A stretch of DNA of 64,000 nucleotides. Origin: Roseateles violae. GTDB lineage: Bacteria > Pseudomonadota > Gammaproteobacteria > Burkholderiales > Burkholderiaceae_C. Positions 1 to 8,207 of this stretch are shown here, piece by piece (the stretch's first letter is position 1; each line of letters starts with the position of its first letter). The stretch is taken from positions 682,001 to 746,000 of the forward strand of contig NZ_JAUHHC010000002.1 of the NCBI RefSeq assembly GCF_030410485.1, written 5' to 3'. The position numbers were made by a program, and so were the translations under genes. The notes below the pieces were generated by a model, which was not told where the DNA came from, made no database searches, and was given only the letters and a program-made list of their open reading frames with translations.

Positions 1-90
1 GCATGTGTCTCCAATGGGAACGCCTCGAGGGGCGCCATGGGCACGATGATCGTGAGCCGGTTCGCTGAAGGCCAATGCCCGATTTCTTGG

Positions 91-110
91 CTTTGATGCC
101 TTCAAAGCAC
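91..110. promoter_or_regulatory. Candidate LysR operator, copy 1
   Basis: The palindrome CTTTGA-TGCCT-TCAAAG lies just past the 3' end of the lysR gene. A 20-base copy with two mismatches lies inverted at 1054-1073 in the lysR/tarD promoter. A minus-strand ATG at 38 opens a frame that runs off the left window edge, so this copy would sit about 55 bases upstream of that gene. LysR family sites are usually short interrupted palindromes like this. Assignment to this regulator is inference. Confidence 0.45.
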
Positions 111-128
111 TGCCGCTGCGGCTCCGGG

Positions 129-1049
129 TCAGACCGGCTGGGCCGCAGCGCTTGCCGCCTGCCAGAAGGTCTCCGCCGCCTTCCCGGACTCGCCGCGCTG
201 GCGGTACAGGCGGATCTGTAGATCGATGCGCCAGTCGTCCGGGGCTGCGCTGACCAGGCGCCCGATCGCAAGATCGTCCTCGACCAGCAGCTTGGGGAGC
301 CAGGCACAGCCGCGCTTGTCCAGAGCCATGGTCCGCAGCACGGAGGCCAGGTGGGCGGTGAGGACCTGATGCGCATGCATGCGATCCAAGGTGGGGCCCC
401 TCAACTGCTTGAGGATGCGGCCCAGCCCCGACTCGGCGCTGTAGCCGAGCCACTGCAGTTGCGAGCCCTTGCTGGCCGCGGGCAGACCATGCAGCGGACG
501 GCCGCCATCATCCGGCGCCGAGACCGGGATCAGCTGGTCCGTTCCGACGACGATGCTCGGATAGTCCGCTTCGTCCAAGGGGCCGCGAACACCCGGGTGT
601 CCGTGGGCAAGCATGAAGTGAACCTGGTTCTGCGCCAGCAGCGTTTCGCACTTCTGCTGCACGTCCGACATCAGCTGCAGTTGGCCCATCGATGCATGCG
701 CTTCCAAGGCATGCAGCCAGCGCGGCATGAAGGTGAAGGACAGCGCATGGGTGGCCGCGAAGCGCAAGGTCGTGGAACTGGCTTCCGAGATCGCGCGGGC
801 CTCGCCGGGAATGCCGGCGACGCGGGATTGCAGATCCTGCGCGACGGTTCGGAACCATTCGCCGACCTCGGTGACCCGCGCCGGCTGCGAGCTGCGGTCG
901 AACAGGTCCGCGCCGAGCCATTCCTCCAGCGCGCGAATGCGCCGGCTGAAGGCCGGCTGTGTCATGTGCCGCTCCTCGGCCGCGCGCGAGAAGTTGCCGG
1001 TGGCCGCCAGCGCCACGAAGTCGTCGATCCAGGACAGGTTCATCGACAT
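129..1049 (-). CDS. LysR family transcriptional regulator
   Basis: A 306-residue protein of normal LysR length. The first 65 residues form the winged helix-turn-helix, with the typical run NFSRAAEERHMTQPAFSRR, followed by the co-inducer-binding domain. Two start codons lie close together (residues 1 and 3), and I cannot choose between them. The gene is divergent from the tartrate dehydratase gene with about 108 bases between the starts, the usual layout for a LysR protein that controls its neighbour. I infer that it regulates tartrate use and senses tartrate or a related acid; the ligand is not readable from sequence. Similar palindromes lie in the divergent promoter and just beyond the 3' end of this gene. 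Confidence 0.88.
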   Translation of the reverse strand: MSMNLSWIDDFVALAATGNFSRAAEERHMTQPAFSRRIRALEEWLGADLFDRSSQPARVTEVGEWFRTVAQDLQSRVAGIPGEARAISEASSTTLRFAATHALSFTFMPRWLHALEAHASMGQLQLMSDVQQKCETLLAQNQVHFMLAHGHPGVRGPLDEADYPSIVVGTDQLIPVSAPDDGGRPLHGLPAASKGSQLQWLGYSAESGLGRILKQLRGPTLDRMHAHQVLTAHLASVLRTMALDKRGCAWLPKLLVEDDLAIGRLVSAAPDDWRIDLQIRLYRQRGESGKAAETFWQAASAAAQPV

Positions 1050-1053
1050 GGTG

Positions 1054-1073
1054 GTGCTTTCAGGGCATCAAAG
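1054..1073. promoter_or_regulatory. Candidate LysR operator, copy 2
   Basis: Read on the minus strand, the site is CTTTGA-TGCCC-TGAAAG, nearly identical to the palindrome at 91-110. It lies between the divergent lysR and tarD starts, about 85 bases upstream of the tarD GTG, which fits an activating LysR site upstream of a promoter. Confidence 0.5.
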
Positions 1074-1157
1074 ACGAGATAAATAGCATTGGGCAAGCGC
1101 GCAGTCGCCGACGATCATTTCGACATCGCAACCCCAGCCGAACCGCAGGAGACATCC

Positions 1158-2324
1158 GTGAAGATCGTCGAGATTCGTGAGAAGACCATCCCCATCAGTT
1201 CTTCCATCCGCAATGCCTACATCGACTTTAGCAAGATGAACCTCAGTCTCGTTGCGGTCATCACCGATGTGATCCGTGACGGCAAGCCCGTGGTGGGCTA
1301 CGGCTTCAACTCCAATGGCCGCTACGGCCAGGGCAATATGATGCGCGAGCGCTTCATCCCGCGCATCCTGGAGACCAAGCCCGAGGAGCTGATCGACGCC
1401 AGCGGCAGTAACCTGGATCCGCACAAGATCTGGAACGCCATGTTCAAGAACGAGAAGCCGGGCGGCCACGGCGAGCGCTCGGTCGCCATCGGCACGATCG
1501 ACATGGCGGTCTGGGACGCCGTTGCGAAGATCGAGGGCAAGCCGCTGTTTCAGTTGCTGGCCGAGCGCTACGGCGATGGCAAGCCCAAGCGCAAGATCTT
1601 CGTCTACGCCGCCGGCGGCTACTACTACCCCGGCCAGGACTACAAGAAGCTCCAGGACGAGATGAGGAGCTATATCGACCGCGGCTACACCGTGGTCAAG
1701 AAGAAGATCGGCGGCGCCTCGCTCGACGAAGACCTGCGTCGCATCGACGCCATCATGGAAGTGCTGCAGGACGGCCAGAAGCTCTGCGTCGACGCCAACG
1801 GCCGCTTCGACCTCGAGACCGCCATTGCCTACGCCAAGGCCCTGTCGCAGTACGAGTTGTTCTGGTACGAGGAGCCGGGTGACCCGCTGGACTTCGAGCT
1901 GCAGGCCACGCTGCGCCAGTTCTACAAGAACCCGATGGCCACCGGCGAAGACCTGTTCTCGATGCAGGACGCGCGCAATCTGATCCGCTATGGCGGCATG
2001 CGCCCGGACCGCGACTGGCTGCAGTTCGACTGTGCGCTGAGCTACGGCCTGGTCGAGTACCTGCGCACGCTGGAGATGCTCAAGGAGCACGGCTGGTCGC
2101 CGAGCCGCTGCATCCCGCACGGCGGGCACCAGATGTCGCTGAATATCGCGGCCGGCCTGGGCCTGGGGGGGAACGAGTCCTACCCCGATCTGTTCCAGCC
2201 CTTCGGCGGCTTCCCCGACGGCGTCAAGGTCGACAACAGCTACGTCACGCTGCCCGAGCTGCCCGGCATCGGCTTCGAGGGCAAGGCGGACCTGTACAAG
2301 GAAATGCAGGCCCTCTCTGCCTGA
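1158..2324 (+). CDS. tarD: D(-)-tartrate dehydratase (enolase superfamily)
   Basis: 388 residues. The product should convert D-tartrate to oxaloacetate by Mg-dependent loss of water in the cytoplasm. It closely resembles Bradyrhizobium TarD as I remember it: RNAYIDF near the start, the Lys motif VVKKKIGG, metal ligands in CVDANGRF, WYEEPGDP and ATGEDLF, and the Asp/His pair in LQFDCALSYG and CIPHGGHQMS. The C-terminal run GNESYPDLFQPFGGFPDG is also TarD-like. I chose the GTG at 1158 because AGGAG at 1147-1151 is well spaced and it gives the family length; an ATG 69 bases upstream would add 23 unmatched residues. It is divergent from the LysR gene. Confidence in tarD rather than another acid-sugar dehydratase is high. 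Confidence 0.92.
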   Translation: MKIVEIREKTIPISSSIRNAYIDFSKMNLSLVAVITDVIRDGKPVVGYGFNSNGRYGQGNMMRERFIPRILETKPEELIDASGSNLDPHKIWNAMFKNEKPGGHGERSVAIGTIDMAVWDAVAKIEGKPLFQLLAERYGDGKPKRKIFVYAAGGYYYPGQDYKKLQDEMRSYIDRGYTVVKKKIGGASLDEDLRRIDAIMEVLQDGQKLCVDANGRFDLETAIAYAKALSQYELFWYEEPGDPLDFELQATLRQFYKNPMATGEDLFSMQDARNLIRYGGMRPDRDWLQFDCALSYGLVEYLRTLEMLKEHGWSPSRCIPHGGHQMSLNIAAGLGLGGNESYPDLFQPFGGFPDGVKVDNSYVTLPELPGIGFEGKADLYKEMQALSA

Positions 2325-2357
2325 CGGTCCGGATCACGCGGGCAGGGACGAGGCAGG

Positions 2358-3884
2358 CTAGCGGCCGATCCGATAGATCGCGTTCTGGGTGATCGATACC
2401 ACGTAGAGATTGCCGTCGGGACCCTGCTGGATGTCGGGTGTGGTGCCGAAGCCGGTGCCGATGCGCAGGGTCTCGCTCTCGGTCCCGTCGAACTTCTGCG
2501 CCCGGAAGAGATTGTCAGCAACGCGATCGGCCAGTCGGGGATCGGCGCTCACATCGACATGCAGCCGATCCGCAGTCAGCCGCAAGCGGTACAGGCTGCC
2601 GCCGTTGCCGCCTACCTGATCGAAGCTGCGGGCAGAGCCGATCCACAAGCTGCCGTCGTATTCGGGGCCCAGTGCGTTGCCGGCAACGAAGGCCGCCCCC
2701 GAAGGCCCGATCTCGTAGCGCCAGCTCAACTCGGGATCCTTGTAGACGGCGCCGGGCAGCATGAACAAGCGCGAGAGCGCAGCCGCGGATCCATACGCCG
2801 CTCGCGTCGGTGGATAACGAACCTGCTGCAGCGCACTGGCGAACTGGGTGCTCTCTATCAGCTTCCAGTCGGAGACCCGGCTCGAGGGGCCGGCGAACTG
2901 GATCCAGCCACCGTTCATGCCCGGTACGACGCGGTTGAGTTCGGCGTAGGCATCGTCGGCGTTCTCCGTTTCCCACAAGGCGCCGGAGCGCGGATCGAAG
3001 GCCATGCCAAAGCCATTGCGATGACCGTAGGAGTACAGCTTCTGGATGTTGGCGCCGACCTCTCCGCCAATGGCGGCACCGGCGGCAAAGAAGGGGTTGT
3101 CGGCCGGGGTCGTGCCGTCTTCGTTGAGCCGCAGGATCACGCCGGATAGGTGGGCGTTGTCCGGAGCCGGTCCTCCAAAGGTGTCGTCGACCTGCGGTGC
3201 GGTCAGGAAGGGGCCGTTTGCAAGGTTCTGCATCCAGCCGCGCCGGCCCTGGTCTCCCATGAAGAGATAGATCTTGCCGTCGGGTCCGAAGCGCACGACG
3301 CCGCCGTTGTGATTGGCGGCCTCGTTCGCGTTGTTGGTTCCGGGGTGTCCAGGCACGGCGACGTTGTCGGTCTGGCGTGCGCGCAAGCGGATCAGGTTGC
3401 GGTCCAGAGAGAAGGAGAGGCCGTTCCAGATGAAGCGATCCAGGCGATTGCCGAGCAGCGACACATCGGACACCGCGGTCGAGTCGGCGCCGGTGGAGCT
3501 TTCTGTCCAGCGTATATAGGCGTACGGCGTTCCCGGAAAGTTCGGGTGCAGCGCCATGCTCAGCAGTCCCCGCTCCGAGTTCGAGTTCACCGGCAGATCG
3601 AGCACGACCCCGGCTTGCAGCACGCCACCGATCACCCGCTTGACCTGCCCCGAGGCTTTCTCGAGCACCAGGTAGTCATTGACGGTGCCGAGGAAGACGA
3701 TGCCGATCGGCTGGGTGATGCCGCTGTTGATGAGCGTCGTGACCTGCAGGTTCGGGTCGAGCATGGCCGGCACGTCGGCCAGGGCCGGCGAGGACAAGGC
3801 ACAGAATGCGCTTGCGCAGGCGGCCGCTGTCATGGTGGCGACGGCGTGACGAAGTTGACCCAGGGGAGCGTAAAGCGGCTTCAT
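2358..3884 (-). CDS. PQQ-dependent sugar dehydrogenase (glucose/sorbosone dehydrogenase family)
   Basis: 508 residues with a signal peptide of about 35 residues ending near SSPALA-DVPA, so it is exported. The remainder is a six-bladed beta-propeller of the soluble PQQ glucose/sorbosone dehydrogenase family: ERGLLSMALHPNFP, NHNGGVVRFGPDGKIY, SYGHRNGFGMAFDP and ELNRVVPGMNGGW are its characteristic blade motifs. It would oxidise a sugar or related alcohol in the periplasm; the substrate is unknown and no PQQ synthesis gene is in the window. The ATG at 3884 has AGGAGA just upstream; a longer frame to 3956 overlaps the upstream gene and lacks a signal. It lies 43 bases downstream of the PEP-CTERM gene and is probably co-transcribed. 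It converges on tarD. Confidence 0.8.
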   Translation of the reverse strand: MKPLYAPLGQLRHAVATMTAAACASAFCALSSPALADVPAMLDPNLQVTTLINSGITQPIGIVFLGTVNDYLVLEKASGQVKRVIGGVLQAGVVLDLPVNSNSERGLLSMALHPNFPGTPYAYIRWTESSTGADSTAVSDVSLLGNRLDRFIWNGLSFSLDRNLIRLRARQTDNVAVPGHPGTNNANEAANHNGGVVRFGPDGKIYLFMGDQGRRGWMQNLANGPFLTAPQVDDTFGGPAPDNAHLSGVILRLNEDGTTPADNPFFAAGAAIGGEVGANIQKLYSYGHRNGFGMAFDPRSGALWETENADDAYAELNRVVPGMNGGWIQFAGPSSRVSDWKLIESTQFASALQQVRYPPTRAAYGSAAALSRLFMLPGAVYKDPELSWRYEIGPSGAAFVAGNALGPEYDGSLWIGSARSFDQVGGNGGSLYRLRLTADRLHVDVSADPRLADRVADNLFRAQKFDGTESETLRIGTGFGTTPDIQQGPDGNLYVVSITQNAIYRIGR

Positions 3885-3927
3885 CGAGGTCTCCTCTGTG
3901 GTGCGTGGGCTCGCCGGCGCGAGCGGC

Positions 3928-4683
3928 TCAGGGGCGCCGACCGCCTCGCCCGGCATGATGACGCCGCGCCAGCAAGGCGGCCAGCCCGACCAGGAGCAGC
4001 GCGTGAGACGCCGGCTCCGGAATGCTGTTGACGGCGATGTCGACGTTATCGATGCCGAGCTGCAGCTGCGCCAGATTGTCGGTTTCTGCGAACCGAAGCC
4101 TGAGCAATTCCCCGCCGTGGGCGCTCAGCACGCCGCTGAGGTCGAAGGCGAACGACCGATAGCCACTGACCAGTGGATCGCCCACCTGGGACGCGTACAG
4201 CGACTGCAGGACGTCGGACGCCGCGACGCTGAACGGGTCGGCCGCTGCCCGCAGCAGGTCCACACGCACCTGCTGGTTGAGCGTCTGGGCTCCGATGGGG
4301 CTGGTCAGCGCGAAATCGAGGCTGGCCGGCGTGGCGAAGCGATCCGCGCGATTGCCGACAAAGAGATCGAACTTCAAGGTCTGCGCGCCCGCGGTCGCCA
4401 GGAAGTCCTGGTACAGCACGTGCGCGCCGGGGCCGAAGCCATCGCTCATTGCGGCCGTGGTTCCAGCCGGTGGAGCAGGGACCGGGTCGCCGTTCAGCGG
4501 GCTGGCAAGCCCGCTCTGCAGCAAGAAGCTGCCATCGCTGCCGACCTGATCGACCCGGACCCAGGATGTGAACCCCGCCTCGAAACCGCCATTGGCGATC
4601 GTCGAAGCGTCGGCCGCGGGGAGGGCGGCAAGCGAGAGCCATGCGGCAGCAGTGAGAGCCGTCAAGCGAGCCAGTCTGAACAT
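3928..4683 (-). CDS. PEP-CTERM sorting domain protein
   Basis: 251 residues. It has an N-terminal signal peptide (cleavage near AADA-STIANG), a roughly 180-residue beta-rich body that begins NGGFEAGFTSW like carbohydrate-binding jelly-roll modules, and a C-terminal tripartite sorting signal: IPEPASHALLL, a hydrophobic helix, then an Arg/His-rich tail. Such proteins are processed by an exosortase and usually end up at the surface or in exopolysaccharide. No exosortase lies in this window. The ATG at 4683 follows a strong GGAGGAG. It precedes the sugar dehydrogenase gene in the same direction, suggesting a shared extracellular job. The ligand is unknown. Confidence 0.85.
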   Translation of the reverse strand: MFRLARLTALTAAAWLSLAALPAADASTIANGGFEAGFTSWVRVDQVGSDGSFLLQSGLASPLNGDPVPAPPAGTTAAMSDGFGPGAHVLYQDFLATAGAQTLKFDLFVGNRADRFATPASLDFALTSPIGAQTLNQQVRVDLLRAAADPFSVAASDVLQSLYASQVGDPLVSGYRSFAFDLSGVLSAHGGELLRLRFAETDNLAQLQLGIDNVDIAVNSIPEPASHALLLVGLAALLARRHHAGRGGRRP

Positions 4684-5090
4684 ACGAGCGCTCCTCCATA
4701 TATCGGCGGAAAGCCGGCACGGCCCGGCGATGCGAAACGATCAAGGCTCTCCAACCATGCCGCCAGGGCCGGTGAGGTCTGGGCGCATGGCCGGGGCCTG
4801 CCAGCCGAACCGATGCTGCGCGTGCAGCACGGGTCGACGGACAGGCGGTCAAGGTACATCCACGCCTGCGCCGCGGATATCCCTCAAATAGTCCCTGAAA
4901 CCTGGTCACGGTCATGACCGGCTTGTTGCCCGAGCTCCTTCTACCCGCGTGCTCAGCGGCTTCCTCGCCCAGCAGTTCGGTTGGGGCACGATGGCCCGCC
5001 CGCGCGCGGGTGATGGCTCTTTCGGGCGATGTTGCCGCTGGCGCTTCCTATCACCATGGCGGCATCGCAACGCGCCTCCGAAGGAACCCG
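4684..5090. other. Divergent intergenic region
   Basis: 407 bases between the PEP-CTERM gene (minus) and the secreted-protein gene (plus). It must hold two divergent promoters, but I see no convincing -35/-10 pair or -24/-12 element. It contains a small hairpin, TGCTGC-gcgt-GCAGCA, near 4813-4828, and the dyad GGTCAcgGTCATGACC at 4903-4918. No coding region is supported. Confidence 0.5.
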
Positions 5091-6092
5091 ATGAAAAGCC
5101 TCCTATCCCTGCTGCTCGCAGCCGCTGCCTGCAGCCTCGTCGCGCCGGCGGCGCAAGCCCAGCCGGCCTCGGTGCTGAGCCTGCTGGAAGCGGTGGCCGA
5201 GCCACCGGCCACCGCCGAGCAGGCGACGAGCTGGGTCGACAAGCGCGGCACGCTGCTCCACCCCGGGATGCAGCAGCTGCAATCGGCGATCGACTCGCAC
5301 CTGGCCTTCGTCGCGCGGATCGCCGCCGCCAACGGCGCGCGAAATCAGCAGCAGGGCGCGGTGATGAGCGAGGCGCTCGGCCAGGGCCTCGCCAGCGAGG
5401 GCATCGACATGCAGAGAATGCAGCGCGACCCGGCCTACGCGCAGTCGGTGCAGGAGCGCATCCGCCGCATGTCGCCTGCTGAGCAAATGGCCTTCGCGCA
5501 GCGGATGAGCCAGCCGCTGAACAGCGACCGCCGCTTCGTCAACCAGGCGCAGGCGATGGTGGAGGACGCGCCGGCGATGCGGGCCGCCGCGAGCGCCGGC
5601 GAGGCCTACGTCCGGGCGCAGCCGCAGCGCCTGGCGCAGGCCTCGGCGATCTGGGCCGAGGCCGAGAAGGAGGTGGAGCGGATCCGCGCCCGCCGCTTGG
5701 TCGCCGGCGTGCCGAAGCCGGCGACGGAGTGGGACAACATCGGCTGCGACAAGGCCTGCCGGGGCCAGTGGGACGCCTACGCCGCGAAAATGCTGCCGCT
5801 GATGATTGCCCGCGACACCGAGATCCTCGCCGTGCGTCGCGCCGCCCTGCAGCGCCAGCGCGCCGCCGTGCTTGCCGAACTGAAGTCCGCCGACCAGCAC
5901 CTGAGCGCGAGCGCTTACGGCGCCGCTTCGCGAAGCGACGTCAACCAGAGCGCGATCGTCGCCTATGACCAGGCCGCGATCGCCGAGATCGTCGCGCTGC
6001 GCGAGCGAACGATAGACGCCGTCAAGTCGGCCGCGATCGTGGCGCACTGTGGCAAGCAGCTCGTCCTGGTGCCGCTCGCCGCCTGCTCCTGA
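5091..6092 (+). CDS. Secreted protein of unknown function
   Basis: 333 residues. The start at 5091 is chosen because AAGGAA precedes it and it opens a clear signal peptide (MKSLLSLLLAAAACSLVAP, cleavage after AAQA). The mature part is Ala/Gln/Arg-rich and almost wholly helical, with stretches such as SPAEQMAFAQRMSQPL. Two Cys pairs occur, in GCDKACRGQW and near the C-terminus (HCGKQ...AACS), which could form disulfides in the periplasm. I do not recognise a family. It is flanked by unrelated genes and looks monocistronic. Confidence 0.6.
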   Translation: MKSLLSLLLAAAACSLVAPAAQAQPASVLSLLEAVAEPPATAEQATSWVDKRGTLLHPGMQQLQSAIDSHLAFVARIAAANGARNQQQGAVMSEALGQGLASEGIDMQRMQRDPAYAQSVQERIRRMSPAEQMAFAQRMSQPLNSDRRFVNQAQAMVEDAPAMRAAASAGEAYVRAQPQRLAQASAIWAEAEKEVERIRARRLVAGVPKPATEWDNIGCDKACRGQWDAYAAKMLPLMIARDTEILAVRRAALQRQRAAVLAELKSADQHLSASAYGAASRSDVNQSAIVAYDQAAIAEIVALRERTIDAVKSAAIVAHCGKQLVLVPLAACS

Positions 6093-6221
6093 AGCGCCTC
6101 ACGGCGGCACCGTCTGTCGGTGGACAGGATTGCGGCTTCGCGCTTGTTTCTTGCGGCCGAGCGCTTGGCAGGCGAGCAATTACAGTGGTGGCTGCTCATA
6201 TTCCACCAAGGCAAGGCAGCG

Positions 6222-6674
6222 ATGATCATCAAGAAGAGCCAGGTGCCCGTCGAACGGGTGGAGCGCGAATCCTTCGGTGTCGCGGACACCCTGCGCTTGT
6301 CGGATGCGGGCGGCCTGTCACAGTACGGGGCCTATGTTCAGACCCTTCACCCCGGCGCCCGTTCATCCAACAACCACTGGCACGAGAACGAAGACGAGTT
6401 TCTGTATGTGCTGTCGGGTGAGGTGACCGTCACCGAACAGGGGCATGCGGAAGTGCTGGGCCCCGGTGACGCCGCATGCTGGCCGGCCGGGGTCGCTCGC
6501 GCCCATCACGTTTCCAATCAGTCCAGCGAGCCCAGCTCCTACCTCATAGTCGGCACTCGCGTGGAACGGGACGTCTGCCATTACCCGGACACGGGCAGAA
6601 CCTTGCACAGAGTCGGCAAGGATTGGCAGCTTCTCGATGCCGACGGCCGGGTCTTCAAGTCCGGCTCCTTCTGA
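6222..6674 (+). CDS. Cupin domain protein
   Basis: 150 residues, one cupin barrel. The metal-binding motif 1 is HWHENEDEFLYVLSG, and motif 2 lies in GPGDAACWPAGVARAHHVSN. Such small single-domain cupins bind a metal and act as isomerases, dioxygenases or sensors; nothing here fixes the reaction. The ATG at 6222 begins at the first residue that looks like protein (MIIKKSQVPVERV); an upstream extension to 6120 looks non-coding. It is followed 32 bases later by the HAD phosphatase gene in the same direction. Confidence 0.75.
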   Translation: MIIKKSQVPVERVERESFGVADTLRLSDAGGLSQYGAYVQTLHPGARSSNNHWHENEDEFLYVLSGEVTVTEQGHAEVLGPGDAACWPAGVARAHHVSNQSSEPSSYLIVGTRVERDVCHYPDTGRTLHRVGKDWQLLDADGRVFKSGSF

Positions 6675-6706
6675 GTGGCGCGACCGCGGCCTCACAAGCA
6701 GCTCAG

Positions 6707-7402
6707 ATGAAATATCGGAACTTCCTGCTCGATCTCGATGACACCCTGCTTGACTTCAGGGCCTCCGAGCAGCTTTCCTTCGTCCGCACCTTGTCCAGCT
6801 TCGGCATCGGCGCCGAGGTGGAACGCCTATTCATCGACTATCAGCGAGAGAACCTGTCGCTGTGGGCCGATTTCGAAAAGGGCTTGGTGACGAAGGACGC
6901 GCTCAAGGTCGAGCGCTTCCGACGCACCTTCGCCCTGCATGGCATCGAAGTCGACCCGTCGAAAGCCAGCGCGCTCTATCTCGATTGCCTTCCGCAGACC
7001 GTCGTGCTGGTCGACGGAGCGATCGAGTTCTGCGAGGCCCTGGCCGCGGTCGGTGAGGTCGGGATCATCACCAACGGCATCGAGCATGTGCAGGCCAGGC
7101 GGGTGGCGAGCTCCGGTTTCGCGGGTGCCCTGGCGTTCATCGCGACCTCCGAAGCCAGTGGCTACGCGAAGCCCGATTCGCGCTTCTTCGACTACTGCGC
7201 CAGCAAGTTCCGCTGCTTCGAAAAGGCGCAGACCGTCATCGTCGGAGATCGGCTCGATGCCGACATCCTGGGCGCCAACCAGTACGGCATCGACAGCTGC
7301 TGGCTCAACCCGGGGGATGCCGCCAACGCCTCGGCCGCGGTACCGACCTATGTAGCCGCCAGCTTGCAGGAGGCGGCGATGCGACTCGGCGTCCAATCCT
7401 GA
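6707..7402 (+). CDS. HAD family hydrolase, YjjG-like nucleotidase
   Basis: 231 residues. HAD motif I is FLLDLDDTLLDF at residues 5-16 with the nucleophilic Asp, motif II is IITNG, motif III is the Lys in SGYAKPDSRFF, and motif IV is VIVGDRLDADILGANQYG. A helical cap lies between motifs I and II. The arrangement and length match the YjjG/pyrimidine 5'-nucleotidase branch, which removes phosphate from (often non-canonical) pyrimidine nucleotides. The substrate is inferred from family likeness only. It follows the cupin gene closely; a GGCTGC/GCAGCC hairpin at 7412-7429 lies downstream. Confidence 0.78.
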   Translation: MKYRNFLLDLDDTLLDFRASEQLSFVRTLSSFGIGAEVERLFIDYQRENLSLWADFEKGLVTKDALKVERFRRTFALHGIEVDPSKASALYLDCLPQTVVLVDGAIEFCEALAAVGEVGIITNGIEHVQARRVASSGFAGALAFIATSEASGYAKPDSRFFDYCASKFRCFEKAQTVIVGDRLDADILGANQYGIDSCWLNPGDAANASAAVPTYVAASLQEAAMRLGVQS

Positions 7403-7473
7403 GGCAGCGCAGGCTGCGAGGCCGCAGCCGATGTGGTCGGCTCGGGTAGCGGCCCGGCCGCCGGTCGGCGCAC

Positions 7474-7479
7474 TAAAAT
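7474..7479 (+). promoter_or_regulatory. Candidate -10 element for the DUF3348 operon
   Basis: TAAAAT followed by CGCCCC, 45 bases before the DUF3348 start. The same TANAATCG core precedes surE (28269) and nlpD (29841). The -35 region is GC-rich and not recognisable. Confidence 0.4.
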
Positions 7480-7523
7480 CGCCCCTTTTTTGGCCGCGCC
7501 GGCAGCAGGCATCGGCTTTCCGC

Positions 7524-8207
7524 ATGCAATCCGTCGCCAAGCCCTCCCTACCGCACCCGCCCGAGCCGCTGACGCTGCTGCTGGCGCAATGGGGCCTGGC
7601 AGCGGCTTCGCCGGCGCCGGCGACCGAGCGCCTGGGATCCTGCCTGGGGTGGGCGGATGCGATCGGCCTGTCCAAGGTGCTGGCCGCTGCTCCGGGCCGC
7701 GCCGCGTCCGATTCGGCCAGGCAGGAAGCCGTCCAACGGGCCCGGGCGGCGCTGGACAGGCTGCGGGCCGGCTCGGCGGACGCATCCGACCATGCCGAGC
7801 TGGCGGTCGATTCGTCCGAGCCCCTCATCGAGGAGTCGCTGCCGGCCGACAAGCTGGCGCCCTATCTGCAGCATTTCGTGCTGCAGCAACGCAGCCAGGC
7901 CTCGCGCATTCCGCCACTTCGGGACGAGATTCGCGCCTGCATGGAGCGGGCGGGCGGCGAACTCGCGCATATCGCCCAGCTGGACCAGTTCTTCGAACGA
8001 GCGATGGCCGAACCCGAGCGCGCAGCCCTTTCGCGTCTTGCAGATCTGCTCGCCAAGCGAGCGAAGCAGCACTACATCGGCAACCCCCGCCGCTGGCGAT
8101 CGCAGCTCTGGTCGGATCTGCAGCGACTGCTACGCGCCGATCTGGATCAGAGACTTCAACCGGTGCTGGGCCTTGTCGAGGCCCTGAGCACGAGCAAATC
8201 CCCATGA
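7524..8207 (+). CDS. DUF3348 family protein
   Basis: 227 residues, no signal peptide, mostly helical and probably cytoplasmic. I recognise it as DUF3348 by its order at the head of this cluster and by its C-terminal region (AKQHYIGNPRRWRSQLW...LRADLDQRLQPVLGLVEAL). Residues 55-110 are an acidic, Ala-rich linker. Its function is not known. The ATG at 7524 begins the recognisable protein; frames extending upstream run into the promoter. Its stop overlaps the next start as ATGA, so it is translationally coupled to the channel-like gene. I infer that it is a cytoplasmic partner or assembly factor. Confidence 0.7.
   Translation: MQSVAKPSLPHPPEPLTLLLAQWGLAAASPAPATERLGSCLGWADAIGLSKVLAAAPGRAASDSARQEAVQRARAALDRLRAGSADASDHAELAVDSSEPLIEESLPADKLAPYLQHFVLQQRSQASRIPPLRDEIRACMERAGGELAHIAQLDQFFERAMAEPERAALSRLADLLAKRAKQHYIGNPRRWRSQLWSDLQRLLRADLDQRLQPVLGLVEALSTSKSP

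Noticed and set aside
4684-5090. A sigma-54 promoter before the PEP-CTERM gene
   Set aside because: TGGCAG and GGCACG stretches occur, but no GC doublet lies at the required distance.
6120-6221. Longer start for the cupin gene at 6120
   Set aside because: The extra 34 residues do not resemble the family and cover the probable promoter region.
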